DNA from: Sulfomarinibacter sp963733915
GTDB taxonomy: Bacteria; Acidobacteriota; Thermoanaerobaculia; Thermoanaerobaculales; Sulfomarinibacteraceae
DNA: 64,000 nucleotides
Assembly: GCA_963733915.1 (NCBI GenBank)
Contig: CAVTEP010000006.1
Location: forward strand, 186,001-250,000
Direction: 5' to 3'
Below the pieces are notes generated by a model. That model saw only the letters and a list, made by a program, of their open reading frames with translations, made no database searches and was not told the DNA's origin. Below are positions 18,726 through 27,360 of the stretch, one piece after another (the first letter of the stretch is position 1; each line of letters starts with the position of its first letter). Made by a program: the position numbers and the translations under genes.

Positions 18726-20294
18726 ATGAAACTTCGCCGACAATTGGAATCCATCCGCGAGATCCCTTCGCAGGCTGAGGTCGGGAGGATCGTCATTCAA
18801 TTGCCGTCGGGAGCCGGGCTCGAGGTCTCTCCGCGATCCATTGCGTGGATCGACGGAGGTGCGTTGATGGTGGGCCGGTTGGGCAATCAGCGGCGTATCC
18901 TCGTAGCGGATCTGGAAGGATCGGGGCTGATTAAGGGCTTCTCGGGCGAGAACTGGCCGGAGGAAGGTGGAGTCGAGTGCTGTTGCGGTGAGATCGACCA
19001 CCACAACGCGGTCGCGGTGCGGGAGGTCTGCGAGATCGCACGGCCCAGACCGCTCGGTCTCGCTGACAGCTTCGGTCTCGGCGACCGCCTCGGCATCGCC
19101 GGGCCCGCCCACCTGCGCGCCTTGAGGGGCAGCCGGTTCAAACCGGTTCTGGCCCAGCAGTCGATCCGCGAGCTCGAGCGCACCGAGCGGTCGCCCGACG
19201 AGGTCATGGATGCCGCCACCTGGGCGGTGATCGAGGAGGGTTGGACTGACGATTGGGGCGCGGACGCCGACCACCTCAAGACGCCGGAGGATGTGGAGCG
19301 GATGGCGGCGGCGGGGTTCACCATGTTCACCATCGACCCAGGCGACCACGTGGTCGACGCAGCGGACGAGATGGATGCCGCGGCGCTGGAGGAGGCCTTT
19401 GGAGGCCTTCCGTGGAACGATCTCGAGGAGTCGCCGGCCGGTGCCCTGGCCCGATACACGGGAGCAGCGCTCCACGTCGGGTCGGATCTCGTCCTCGAAC
19501 CTGACGCGGTGGATGTGCACCGGGCGTGGGTCAAATACGGGGCGTCGCTGGCCCACGCGGCGAAAATGTACCGCCACATCGCGGCTACCATGGGAGCACG
19601 GCCCTTCGAGGTCGAAATCTCGGTGGACGAGACAGCATCGGTCACCTCACCCTTCGAACACCTGTTGGTGGCCTCGGAGCTGCTCAGGCTCGGGGTTCGT
19701 TGGATAAGTCTGGCGCCGCGATTCGTCGGCGACTTCGAAAAAGGCATCGACTATCGCGGCGACCTCGACCTCTTCCGGGCCGAGTACCTCAAACACCTGG
19801 CCATCGCCGATGCATTCGGCCCCTACAAGATCAGCATCCACTCCGGAAGCGACAAGTTTTCGGTCTACAGGGTGATCGGCGACATCGGCGCCGGGGGCGT
19901 CCATGTCAAGACGGCGGGAACGAGCTATCTCGAGGCGTTGCGGACGATCGCTCACTGCGAACCGGCGCTGTTCCGCGAGATCCTCGATTTCTCGCGTTCG
20001 CTCTACGAGCACGAGCGGCGCACCTACCACGTGTCGGCCGACCTCGATCGGGTTCCGAAGGGGGCGGAATTGACGGGTGCAGAACTCCCGAAGCTATTCG
20101 AGGACGACGACGCGCGCCAGGTCCTGCACGTGACCTTTGGCCGGGTCCTGACCGAGAAAGACTCGGACGGCGAGTATCTATTCAAGGGACGTTTGCTGAT
20201 CGCGCTCGAGGAGCACGAAGCGGCGCACCACCTCAACCTGGTGGCGCACTTCCGGCGCCACACGGCGCCCTTTGCCGGCGCCAGTGGAGACTGA
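18726..20294 (+). CDS. uxaE: Tagaturonate/fructuronate epimerase
   Basis: Interconverts D-tagaturonate and D-fructuronate, the Thermotoga-type shortcut in galacturonate catabolism. 522 residues, the usual length. I recognise the family from SFGLGDRLGIAGPAHLRAL, the conserved EEGWTDDWGADADHLKT, FTMFTIDPGDHV, KMYRHIAATMG, FEVEISVDET, LAPRFVGDFEKGIDYRG and KISIHSGSDKFSVY. Several acidic and His residues in these blocks are expected metal ligands. AGGAGG-like GAGGAGG at 18715 gives the start. It ends 2 bp before the SDR gene. Confidence 0.93.
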   Translation: MKLRRQLESIREIPSQAEVGRIVIQLPSGAGLEVSPRSIAWIDGGALMVGRLGNQRRILVADLEGSGLIKGFSGENWPEEGGVECCCGEIDHHNAVAVREVCEIARPRPLGLADSFGLGDRLGIAGPAHLRALRGSRFKPVLAQQSIRELERTERSPDEVMDAATWAVIEEGWTDDWGADADHLKTPEDVERMAAAGFTMFTIDPGDHVVDAADEMDAAALEEAFGGLPWNDLEESPAGALARYTGAALHVGSDLVLEPDAVDVHRAWVKYGASLAHAAKMYRHIAATMGARPFEVEISVDETASVTSPFEHLLVASELLRLGVRWISLAPRFVGDFEKGIDYRGDLDLFRAEYLKHLAIADAFGPYKISIHSGSDKFSVYRVIGDIGAGGVHVKTAGTSYLEALRTIAHCEPALFREILDFSRSLYEHERRTYHVSADLDRVPKGAELTGAELPKLFEDDDARQVLHVTFGRVLTEKDSDGEYLFKGRLLIALEEHEAAHHLNLVAHFRRHTAPFAGASGD

Positions 20295-20296
20295 AG

Positions 20297-21079
20297 ATGA
20301 GTTATCTGGAAGATCTGTTTTCGCTCGATGGCAAGGTGGCGGTCGCGATCGGTGCCGGCGGGGTGCTGGCCGGCGCAATGGCGGAGGCCCTGGGTGCGGC
20401 GGGGGCGCGGGTGGCTGTCCTCGATCTCAACGGCGAGGCGGCGGGCCGACGCGCGGATTCCATCCGCAATACCTCCGGCGTCGAGGCCCTCGGAATGGCG
20501 ATCGACGCCACCAGCGAGGGCGATTTGCGCAAAGCACTCGGTCAGGTCCTGAGCCTGTGGGGACGGGTCGACATTCTTCTCAACGCTCCGGGAATCAACT
20601 CGGGAACGCCGTTTTTCGAGATTAGCGAGGAGGAGTGGGACCGGATCATGACCGTCAACCTCAAGAGCATGTTCCTGGCCTGCCAGATCTTCGGCCAGGA
20701 GATGGTGGATCGCGGCGAGGGGGGCTCGATCATCAATATTTCATCGGCGTCGTCGGGACCGCCGCTTTCGAAGGTCTTCACCTACTCGATTACCAAGGCC
20801 GGGGTCAACAATCTGACCCAGTTCCTGGCTCGGGAGTGGGCTCCGAGCGGGGTCCGGGTCAACGCCGTCGCACCGGGGTTCTTTCCCGCCGAACAGAATC
20901 GAAAGCTCCTGACCGAGGAACGCACCGCGTCGATCATGGGCCATACCCCGATGGCCCGGTTCGGTGAGGCCGACGAGCTCGCCGGCGCGGTGGTGTGGTT
21001 GGCAGCGGAAAAGGCCTCCAGTTTCGTGACCGGCTCCATCGTCCGTGTCGACGGCGGTTTTACCGCCATGACCATCTGA
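20297..21079 (+). CDS. SDR oxidoreductase, probable fructuronate reductase / mannonate dehydrogenase
   Basis: 260 residues. An N-terminal NAD(P) motif GAGGVLAGAM and LDLNGEA for the ribose, the LNAPGIN loop, catalytic Ser in SSASSG and the YSITK catalytic Tyr-Lys pair identify a classical short-chain dehydrogenase. Following uxaE by 2 bp, the expected reaction is D-fructuronate to D-mannonate. The SDR-type mannonate oxidoreductases seen in other uxaE/uxuA clusters look the same, but the substrate is assigned by context. A longer open frame upstream is a shadow; the ATG at 20297 follows GGAGACTGAAG. Confidence 0.85.
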   Translation: MSYLEDLFSLDGKVAVAIGAGGVLAGAMAEALGAAGARVAVLDLNGEAAGRRADSIRNTSGVEALGMAIDATSEGDLRKALGQVLSLWGRVDILLNAPGINSGTPFFEISEEEWDRIMTVNLKSMFLACQIFGQEMVDRGEGGSIINISSASSGPPLSKVFTYSITKAGVNNLTQFLAREWAPSGVRVNAVAPGFFPAEQNRKLLTEERTASIMGHTPMARFGEADELAGAVVWLAAEKASSFVTGSIVRVDGGFTAMTI

Positions 21080-21089
21080 GGGGCTGCGC

Positions 21090-22379
21090 ATGTTTGTCGA
21101 ATGCGTCAATACCGAACGAAGTCTCAGCGACATCGAGATCCGGGAAATCTTGTGCGAGGGCATCGGGCGGCTGGATTTGAGCGGCCGGCGGGTGTTGGTC
21201 GTCATCCCGGACGGGACGCGGACGGCGCCGATCGGCCTGCTCTTCGGTCTGCTCGGTGACGTCCTCGGCTCGAAGGTCGAAGCCCTCGATTACCTGATAG
21301 CCCTCGGCACCCACCCGCCGATGGATGACGGAGCCAAGAGTCGGCTCCTGGACACCCCGGTGGTCGACGGGAGGGCGGGTTCGTCGCGGGTCTTCAACCA
21401 CCGTTGGGAGTCGCCCGACACCTTCGCGACCTTGGGTACGATCCCGGCTTCGGAGGTCGCGGCCGAGACCGACGGCATGCTCGAGATGGATATCGCGGTG
21501 CGCCTCAACCGGCTTGTCGGCGACGAGGATGGGAGCACGACCTACGACCACATCCTGGTCTGCGGCCCGGTCTTTCCACACGAGGTGGCCGGCTTTTCCG
21601 GCGGCAACAAGTACTTCGTGCCCGGGGTTGCCGGCCAGGAGGTGATCGACGCCACCCACTGGGTAGGTGCGCTGGTGACGAGCCAATCGATCATCGGCGT
21701 TCGCGAGACCCCCGTGCGGCGTCTTATCGACCGGGCCGCGTCGTTCATTCCGACACCGAGGAGTCTGATCGCCCTGGTGATGCACGGGCAGGACCTGCAC
21801 GGCGTTTTCATGGGTGGGATGAGGGAGGCGTGGCGGGCGGCGACCGAGTTGTCCGCCGAGCTCGACATCGTGTGGGTCGACAAACCCTTCAAACGGGTCC
21901 TGTCGGTGATGCCGGAGATGTATGACGATCTGTGGACAGGCGCCAAGGGGATGTACAAGCTCGAACCGGCGATCGCCGACGACGGCGAGGTCGTGATCTA
22001 CGCGCCCCATATCACCGAGGTGTCCTATGTTCACGGACGATACCTCGACCAGATCGGCTACCACGTTCGCGACTACTTCACCGCCCAGTGGGATCGTTTC
22101 AATCATATTCCGTGGGGCGTGTTGGCGCACTCTACCCATCTGCGCGGAGGCGGCACCTTCATCGGTGGCGTCGAGAAGGCCCGGATTCGCGTGACCCTGG
22201 CCACCGGCATCCCGCGCGAACGCTGCGAGGCGATCGGACTCGGCTACCTGGATCCCGCGCGGGTGGATCTCGACGAGTGGGCCGACCGCGAGGACGAGGG
22301 CGTCTTGCTGGTGCGTCGGGCTGGCGAACAGCTGTATCGAGTCACAGAAGACAATCAAATCACGGAGGAAGTGGAATGA
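21090..22379 (+). CDS. LarA-family nickel-dependent 2-hydroxyacid racemase/epimerase, probable gluconate 2-epimerase
   Basis: 429 residues. Pincer-nickel active-site landmarks of LarA are present: ALGTHPPM (first His), FPHEVAGFSGGNKYFVPG with the second His and the Lys that bonds the NPN cofactor, then DATHW with a further His. The family racemises hydroxyacids at C2, and some members epimerise D-gluconate at C2. Sitting after a mannonate-forming SDR and overlapping 6-phosphogluconate dehydrogenase (ATGA), the likely reaction is D-mannonate to D-gluconate. The cofactor needs LarB, LarC and LarE, which are not in this window. Substrate by context only. Confidence 0.8.
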   Translation: MFVECVNTERSLSDIEIREILCEGIGRLDLSGRRVLVVIPDGTRTAPIGLLFGLLGDVLGSKVEALDYLIALGTHPPMDDGAKSRLLDTPVVDGRAGSSRVFNHRWESPDTFATLGTIPASEVAAETDGMLEMDIAVRLNRLVGDEDGSTTYDHILVCGPVFPHEVAGFSGGNKYFVPGVAGQEVIDATHWVGALVTSQSIIGVRETPVRRLIDRAASFIPTPRSLIALVMHGQDLHGVFMGGMREAWRAATELSAELDIVWVDKPFKRVLSVMPEMYDDLWTGAKGMYKLEPAIADDGEVVIYAPHITEVSYVHGRYLDQIGYHVRDYFTAQWDRFNHIPWGVLAHSTHLRGGGTFIGGVEKARIRVTLATGIPRERCEAIGLGYLDPARVDLDEWADREDEGVLLVRRAGEQLYRVTEDNQITEEVE

Positions 22380-23830
22380 CGGTGAAAGCGGACATCGGTC
22401 TCATCGGTCTGGCGGTGATGGGACAAAACCTGGTTCTGAACATGAACGACCATGGCTTCAAGGTGGCGGTTTACAACCGCACGGTCGAGACGGTGGATGA
22501 GTTTCTCGCGGGCAACGCCAAGGGCACCGAAATCGTCGGCACCCACTCACTCGAGGAGCTGGTCGGTGCGTTGGCGACACCGCGCAGGGTGATGCTGCTG
22601 GTCAAGGCGGGCCAACCGGTCGATGATTTCATCGAGAAATTGATCCTGCTGCTTGACCAGGGCGACATCATCATCGACGGGGGCAACTCCAACTACAACG
22701 ACACCATAAGGCGAACATCCTTCGTGGAGTCCAAGGGCCTGCTCTACATCGGCACCGGTGTGTCGGGTGGTGAAGAGGGCGCCCGCATCGGACCCTCCAT
22801 CATGCCCGGTGGGTCGCCTGCCGCCTGGCCGCATGTGAAACCCATCTTCCAGGCGGTCTCGGCCAAGGTGGACGACGGCAGCCCGTGCTGTGAGTGGGTG
22901 GGAGAAAACGGCGCCGGGCACTTCGTCAAGATGGTCCACAACGGGATCGAGTACGGCGATATGCAGCTGATCTGCGAGGCCTACCACCTGATGAAAGAGG
23001 GTCTCGGGCTCGATTGCGATCGCATGCACGAGGTGTTTGCCGAGTGGAACGAGGGTGAGCTCGATTCCTATCTCATCGAGATCACTCGCGACATTCTCGG
23101 TTTCAGGGACGAGAAAGGCGACCCGGTGGTGGAAAAGATCCTCGACGCTGCGGGCCAGAAGGGCACCGGCAAGTGGACCGCGATTTCGGCGCTGGAGATG
23201 GGCGTGCCCTTGACCCTCATCGCCGAGGCGGTGTTGGCGCGGTTTCTCTCGGCCCTCAAGGACGAAAGGCTTGCGGCCTCCAAGGTGCTGAGGGGCCCGG
23301 ATGGGAGCTTTGACGGCGACACCGGTGCCTTTGTCGATGATCTTCGGCAGGCCCTCTATGCGGCCAAGATCGTGTCCTACGCCCAGGGCTACATGCTGAT
23401 GCGTGCCGCGGCCAAGGAGTATGGCTGGAACCTCAACAACGGCGGCATCGCACTGATGTGGCGCGGCGGCTGCATCATCCGCTCGGCCTTCCTCGGCAAG
23501 ATCAAGGAGGCCTTCGACAAGGACCCGCACCTTTCGAACCTCCTGCTCGACCCCTATTTCAAGCAAGCCGTCGAAAACGCACAGGCGGCGTGGCGGCGGG
23601 TGGTCTCGAGAGCGGTGCGGATGGGCATCCCGGTGCCGGCGATGTCCAGCGGTCTGGCCTTTTTCGATGGCTATCGCAACGGCCGGCTGCCAGCCAACCT
23701 GCTCCAAGCCCAGCGCGACTACTTCGGCGCCCACACCTATGAACGGGTCGATCGCCCGCGGGGCGAGTTCTTCCACACCGACTGGACCGGTCGTGGCGGC
23801 GATGTCACTGCGAACACCTACCAGGCATGA
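22376..23830 (+). CDS. gnd: 6-phosphogluconate dehydrogenase, decarboxylating
   Basis: Oxidises 6-phosphogluconate to ribulose-5-phosphate, CO2 and NAD(P)H. 484 residues, the long homodimer type. GLAVMGQNL nucleotide motif, NRTVETVDEF, IIDGGNSNY, the substrate segment GVSGGEEGARIGPSIMPGG, catalytic KMVHNGIEYGDMQ and the helix-rich C-terminal domain with WRGGCIIRS are intact. The start overlaps the larA-like stop (ATGA) and has GAGGAAG upstream. Its place in a hexuronate operon implies that the flow passes through gluconate and its 6-phosphate. Confidence 0.97.
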   Translation: MTVKADIGLIGLAVMGQNLVLNMNDHGFKVAVYNRTVETVDEFLAGNAKGTEIVGTHSLEELVGALATPRRVMLLVKAGQPVDDFIEKLILLLDQGDIIIDGGNSNYNDTIRRTSFVESKGLLYIGTGVSGGEEGARIGPSIMPGGSPAAWPHVKPIFQAVSAKVDDGSPCCEWVGENGAGHFVKMVHNGIEYGDMQLICEAYHLMKEGLGLDCDRMHEVFAEWNEGELDSYLIEITRDILGFRDEKGDPVVEKILDAAGQKGTGKWTAISALEMGVPLTLIAEAVLARFLSALKDERLAASKVLRGPDGSFDGDTGAFVDDLRQALYAAKIVSYAQGYMLMRAAAKEYGWNLNNGGIALMWRGGCIIRSAFLGKIKEAFDKDPHLSNLLLDPYFKQAVENAQAAWRRVVSRAVRMGIPVPAMSSGLAFFDGYRNGRLPANLLQAQRDYFGAHTYERVDRPRGEFFHTDWTGRGGDVTANTYQA

Positions 23831-23896
23831 AGCCGAGAATTCGGAATTCGGAAACCCATCACCGCGAGCGATTGAGCCGAGAAGGAGAAGAAGGAA

Positions 23897-24973
23897 ATGA
23901 TCACGTTTCGTGAAGACTGCAAATACGCACTTCTGGTGCCCACCAGCATGGGCGTTCGCCTGACGCCGACCAACGGCCAGGGAGTTCATTGCAGCAAGAC
24001 ATTCGTCATGGAGGTCACGAGCGCCGAATCGAACGTGGCGAGTGTCTCCTCCTATCTCGGCCTCCCCGTAAAGGTCCTGACGGCCTTTGTCAAGGGCAGC
24101 CCGATCTCGCGCATGATCAAGGACGACCTGGCGGGTCGCCACATCGACTACGAGGGCCGGGAGGTCGATCAGGGAGGACCCTGGGGATACCGCCACCAGA
24201 TCAACATGGCGGACACCGGTTACGGCTCACGCGGGCCACGCGTCCACAATGACCGCGCGGGCGAGGTCGGACTCACCCTCAACGCCAGGGATTTCGACTT
24301 CGATCGGATCTTCGGGAGCGAAGGTGTTCGAATTGTACACATGTCGGGGCTCGTCGCTGCCCTGTCCCGCGAGACCAGCGCCTTCTGCCTGGATATCGCT
24401 CGAGCCGCCAAAAAGTGCGGCAGCCGCATCTCTTTCGATCTCAACCACCGCGCCTCGTTCTGGGCCAATCGTGAAGACGAGCTGCACCGGGTATTCCACG
24501 AGATCGCCTCCTTGTCCGACGTGCTGGTCGGTAATGAGGAAGACTTCCAGCTCTGCCTCGGTATCGAGGGCCCGGAAGCGGGGGGCAAGGATCTCGCCGC
24601 AAAGATCGAGACCTTCAAGGGCATGATCGACCGGGCGAAGGAGGCCTACCCCGAGACGATGGTTTTTGCCACCACCCTGCGCGAGGTCATCAGCGCCAAT
24701 GCCCATCTGTGGGGCGCCGTCGCAGCGGTGGGCGACGAGTGGCACGTCGTCGAGCCGCGGGAGATCGTGGTCCTCGACCGCATCGGCGGTGGCGACGGTT
24801 TTGTCGGCGGCATGCTCTACGCCATGCTCAGGGGCTGGGCGCCCGAAAAATGGATCCAATTCGGGTGGGCGAGCGGCGCCCTGGTGACGACCCTGTTGAC
24901 CGACTACGCCCAACCGGCGGACGAAGAGCAGATCTGGAGCATCTGGGCGGGCAACGCCCGGGTTCGACGCTGA
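23897..24973 (+). CDS. PfkB-family sugar/sugar-acid kinase
   Basis: 358 residues, last gene of the operon, with AAGGAGAAGAAGGAA before the start. The C-terminal signature DRIGGGDGFVGGMLY holds the catalytic Asp, and VGNEEDF is the usual substrate/ATP segment. KDG kinase is the commonest assignment for this family in hexuronate clusters. Here there is no mannonate dehydratase or KDPG aldolase but there is gnd, so a gluconate-6-kinase function is equally reasonable and would complete the route. It meets the GH2 gene tail to tail with no spacer. A GAATTCGGAATTCGG repeat fragment lies in the 66-bp gap after gnd. Confidence 0.85.
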   Translation: MITFREDCKYALLVPTSMGVRLTPTNGQGVHCSKTFVMEVTSAESNVASVSSYLGLPVKVLTAFVKGSPISRMIKDDLAGRHIDYEGREVDQGGPWGYRHQINMADTGYGSRGPRVHNDRAGEVGLTLNARDFDFDRIFGSEGVRIVHMSGLVAALSRETSAFCLDIARAAKKCGSRISFDLNHRASFWANREDELHRVFHEIASLSDVLVGNEEDFQLCLGIEGPEAGGKDLAAKIETFKGMIDRAKEAYPETMVFATTLREVISANAHLWGAVAAVGDEWHVVEPREIVVLDRIGGGDGFVGGMLYAMLRGWAPEKWIQFGWASGALVTTLLTDYAQPADEEQIWSIWAGNARVRR

Positions 24974-27125
24974 TCAGGATGACGTGGGCCATCGCGCCTT
25001 CCCGGGCTCGAGGCCGCCGGCGCGGGCGGTGATGAGGATCGCGGTGCCCGAGCGGCCGAGCTCGAGGTAGGCGCGGCCTTCGCCGCGCACCATCAACACC
25101 TCGCCGGCGTCGGTGTATGCAAAGAGCCGTGCGTCGCCTTCGGCCGCGACCTGGAGGTGCCCGTTCCAATCGCGCACCGGCGTCCCTTTGCCATCGACGA
25201 CCGCGAGGTCGACGAAGACGGTCCGTCCCGGTCTGGCGTTGTCGTCGATCGTGATGGCCACCGTTGCCGGCGCGCCCCAGGCGCGGAGTGTGCGGCGCAC
25301 CACGACCTCTCCTCGAACACCCTCGACCGTCAAATCGCTAAAACACGCTCCGAGATCCACCGTGTGGTGGAGAGCATTCTCGAGCTCGATCGCCGGCTCA
25401 TCGTCGCGCACGACCCGGAGGCGATCGCAGTTGGTGAATGCGTGGAGGGTTCGTGCGTCAGCGCGTGGCGCCGGTGACGATGAGGGAGACGAAAGGCGCT
25501 GCGGCGTAGCGGGCGCGAAAGAGCTCGGCCGCCATCTTGGGCCGCCGCCAGGCGTCGAAGAGACCGTTGAGCCGGCGGAACCGGTCGCGATGCTCGGTGG
25601 CGTAGTCGCTCAGAGCCCAGATAGCGTGCCCGGCGAGATAGGGGCGGTCGGCCATCGCGGTCCACTCCTTCTCGAGGACCGCGACCTGCGTCAGCTCCTC
25701 GCGGTCGTCACCCTTGACGCTGGTCGGGTGGTTGCAGCACTCGGAGAGGATGACGTTTCGCAGCCGGCCCGCCTCCCGCGCCTCCTCGAGGACGTCGAGC
25801 TCGTAGTTGACCCCCCAGACATCGGGAATGCCGAGGGTGCGCTCGCGGCGGGCGCGGTAGAGGTGGTTCTCGGCATAGGTGACCGGTCTGGCCGGATCGA
25901 GCGTGTTCGCGATTTCGCGGAGCTCGAGGTAGGCCCGGCGCGAACGCGACTCGTTGCCCATACCCCACAGGATGATCGAGGGGTGGTGGCGATCGCGGAC
26001 GATCAGCCCGCGCATCTGGCGCCGCGCCGCGCGCCGCCAGCCGCGGGCCGAACGGACGCTCTTCCAGCTCGCGATCTCGGCGTAGACCAGGACCCCGAGC
26101 TCGTCACAGGCGTCGAGGAAGGCCGGGTGCTGCGGGTAGTGGGAGAGCCGGACGAAGTTGCAGCCGTAGTCCTTGAGGAGGCGGGCGTCCGACCGCTGGA
26201 GCTCCTCGGGGAGCGCATTGCCGAGGCCGGGGATGGACTCGTGGCGGTTGCAGCCGTGGAGTTCGACACGCCGGCCGTCGAGAAAAAACCCGTGATCCGG
26301 GCGGAACTCGGCGCGGGTGATTCCGAAGCGGACCCGGACCACGTCCACAACACCGCTGTCGCTCTCCAACCGGCCCTCGGCCCAATACAGCTTGGGCTCG
26401 TCAGGCGACCAGCACCGCGGCGCCGGGACCGTGGTCCTGACCACCGCCGGGCCGGCGCCCACCCGGATCGGTTCCGCCGCGGCGATCTCGGATCCCTCGC
26501 TGTCGCTGACGGTCCACGACAACGTGCCCACGGGCTGGCCGGCCGCCCGACCGGCGATCGCGCATCGCAGCTCGACGACTTCGGCGCCGTCCCGGCCGCG
26601 GGTGCACGCGATTTCGACCCGATCGGCTTCGATGCGAGTCGCGGGCTGACGCTCCAGCCACACCCGGCCGGCAAGCCCCCCGTACAACAGAAAATCGGGC
26701 TCGGGCGTTCCGGGAAGCACGTTCTTGTGCCAGCGGTTGTCGAGCCGTACCGCGAGCAGGTGGCGGCCGGGGCCGAGGCGACCCGGAAGTCCGACCGAGA
26801 ATCCGAGGTATTGGCCGTCAAACCGGTTCAGGCGGGCGCCGTCGAGCCAAAGCTCACCGATGCCGTAGAAGCCGCCGCTCCGCAGCCGCCAGCCGCCGCC
26901 GTCGGCGGCGGTCGCCGGGATGTCGATAACCCGTCTGTACGCGCCCCATCCGGAGTAGCTGTGGCGGCCGTACTGAAAGGTGTCGCCGCGGTTCCAACAG
27001 TGGGGGAGATCGACCTGCTCGCCGGCCTCAAGCCGTCCCGCCAACCACCCGCGGCCGGCCCTTCCTCGCACGAACTCCCAACCGCGGCTGAGGTCGTGGC
27101 ATTCGCGGAGGGGGGTTTGGATCAT
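24974..27125 (-). CDS. Glycoside hydrolase family 2, frameshifted
   Basis: A retaining glycosidase (beta-glucuronidase/beta-galactosidase class). The first 555 codons (27125 to 25458) give the sugar-binding, immunoglobulin-like and TIM-barrel domains, with acid/base Glu in WGMGNESRS and the nucleophile Glu in ILSECCNHP. A stop at 25458 is reached only because of one extra base near 25460-25475. In the next frame the protein continues DARTLHAFTNCDRLRV to 24974 as the C-terminal beta-sandwich. No signal peptide is seen. It converges on the hexuronate operon, so releasing uronic acids from oligosaccharides is plausible. Either an assembly error or a recent inactivation. Confidence 0.85.
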
Positions 27126-27183
27126 CAGGAGTCATGGTAGCGGGACTGATCCGTCTGCGCGAATCCGTCCATCCGAAAGATCG

Positions 27184-27360
27184 TTAAAAGGCTGGGTGAT
27201 TCATCTCACCCTGGAATTGAAAAGGAGAAAGGAGAAAAGGAGAAAAGGAGAAAAGGGGAGGGTGGGTGGTCTCCTCTTCCCCTTTTCCCCTTTTCGCCTC
27301 TGCCTTCTCCAGGTGGTTGGGTGGGAACGTTCTATCGTTCTAACGTTGAACGTTTCAACG
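27184..27360. repeat. Composite intergenic repeat with three arm types
   Basis: A hairpin GGGTGA-ttcatc-TCACCC (27193-27211) is followed by a purine array of AAAAGGAG/AAAAGGGG units, the core GAGGGTGGGTGGTC, a pyrimidine arm, a second core AGGTGGTTGGGTGGG (27311-27325) and an AACGTT array. The array's right part encodes the C-terminus of the DUF255 gene. Confidence 0.85.

Noticed and set aside
19526..20296. N-terminal extension of the SDR gene
   Set aside because: A shadow of uxaE; the real SDR start at 20297 has its own ribosome site and matches the family length.
21932..22375. N-terminal extension of gnd
   Set aside because: Shadow frame inside the larA-like gene; gnd begins MTVKADIGLIGL at 22376 with an ATGA overlap.
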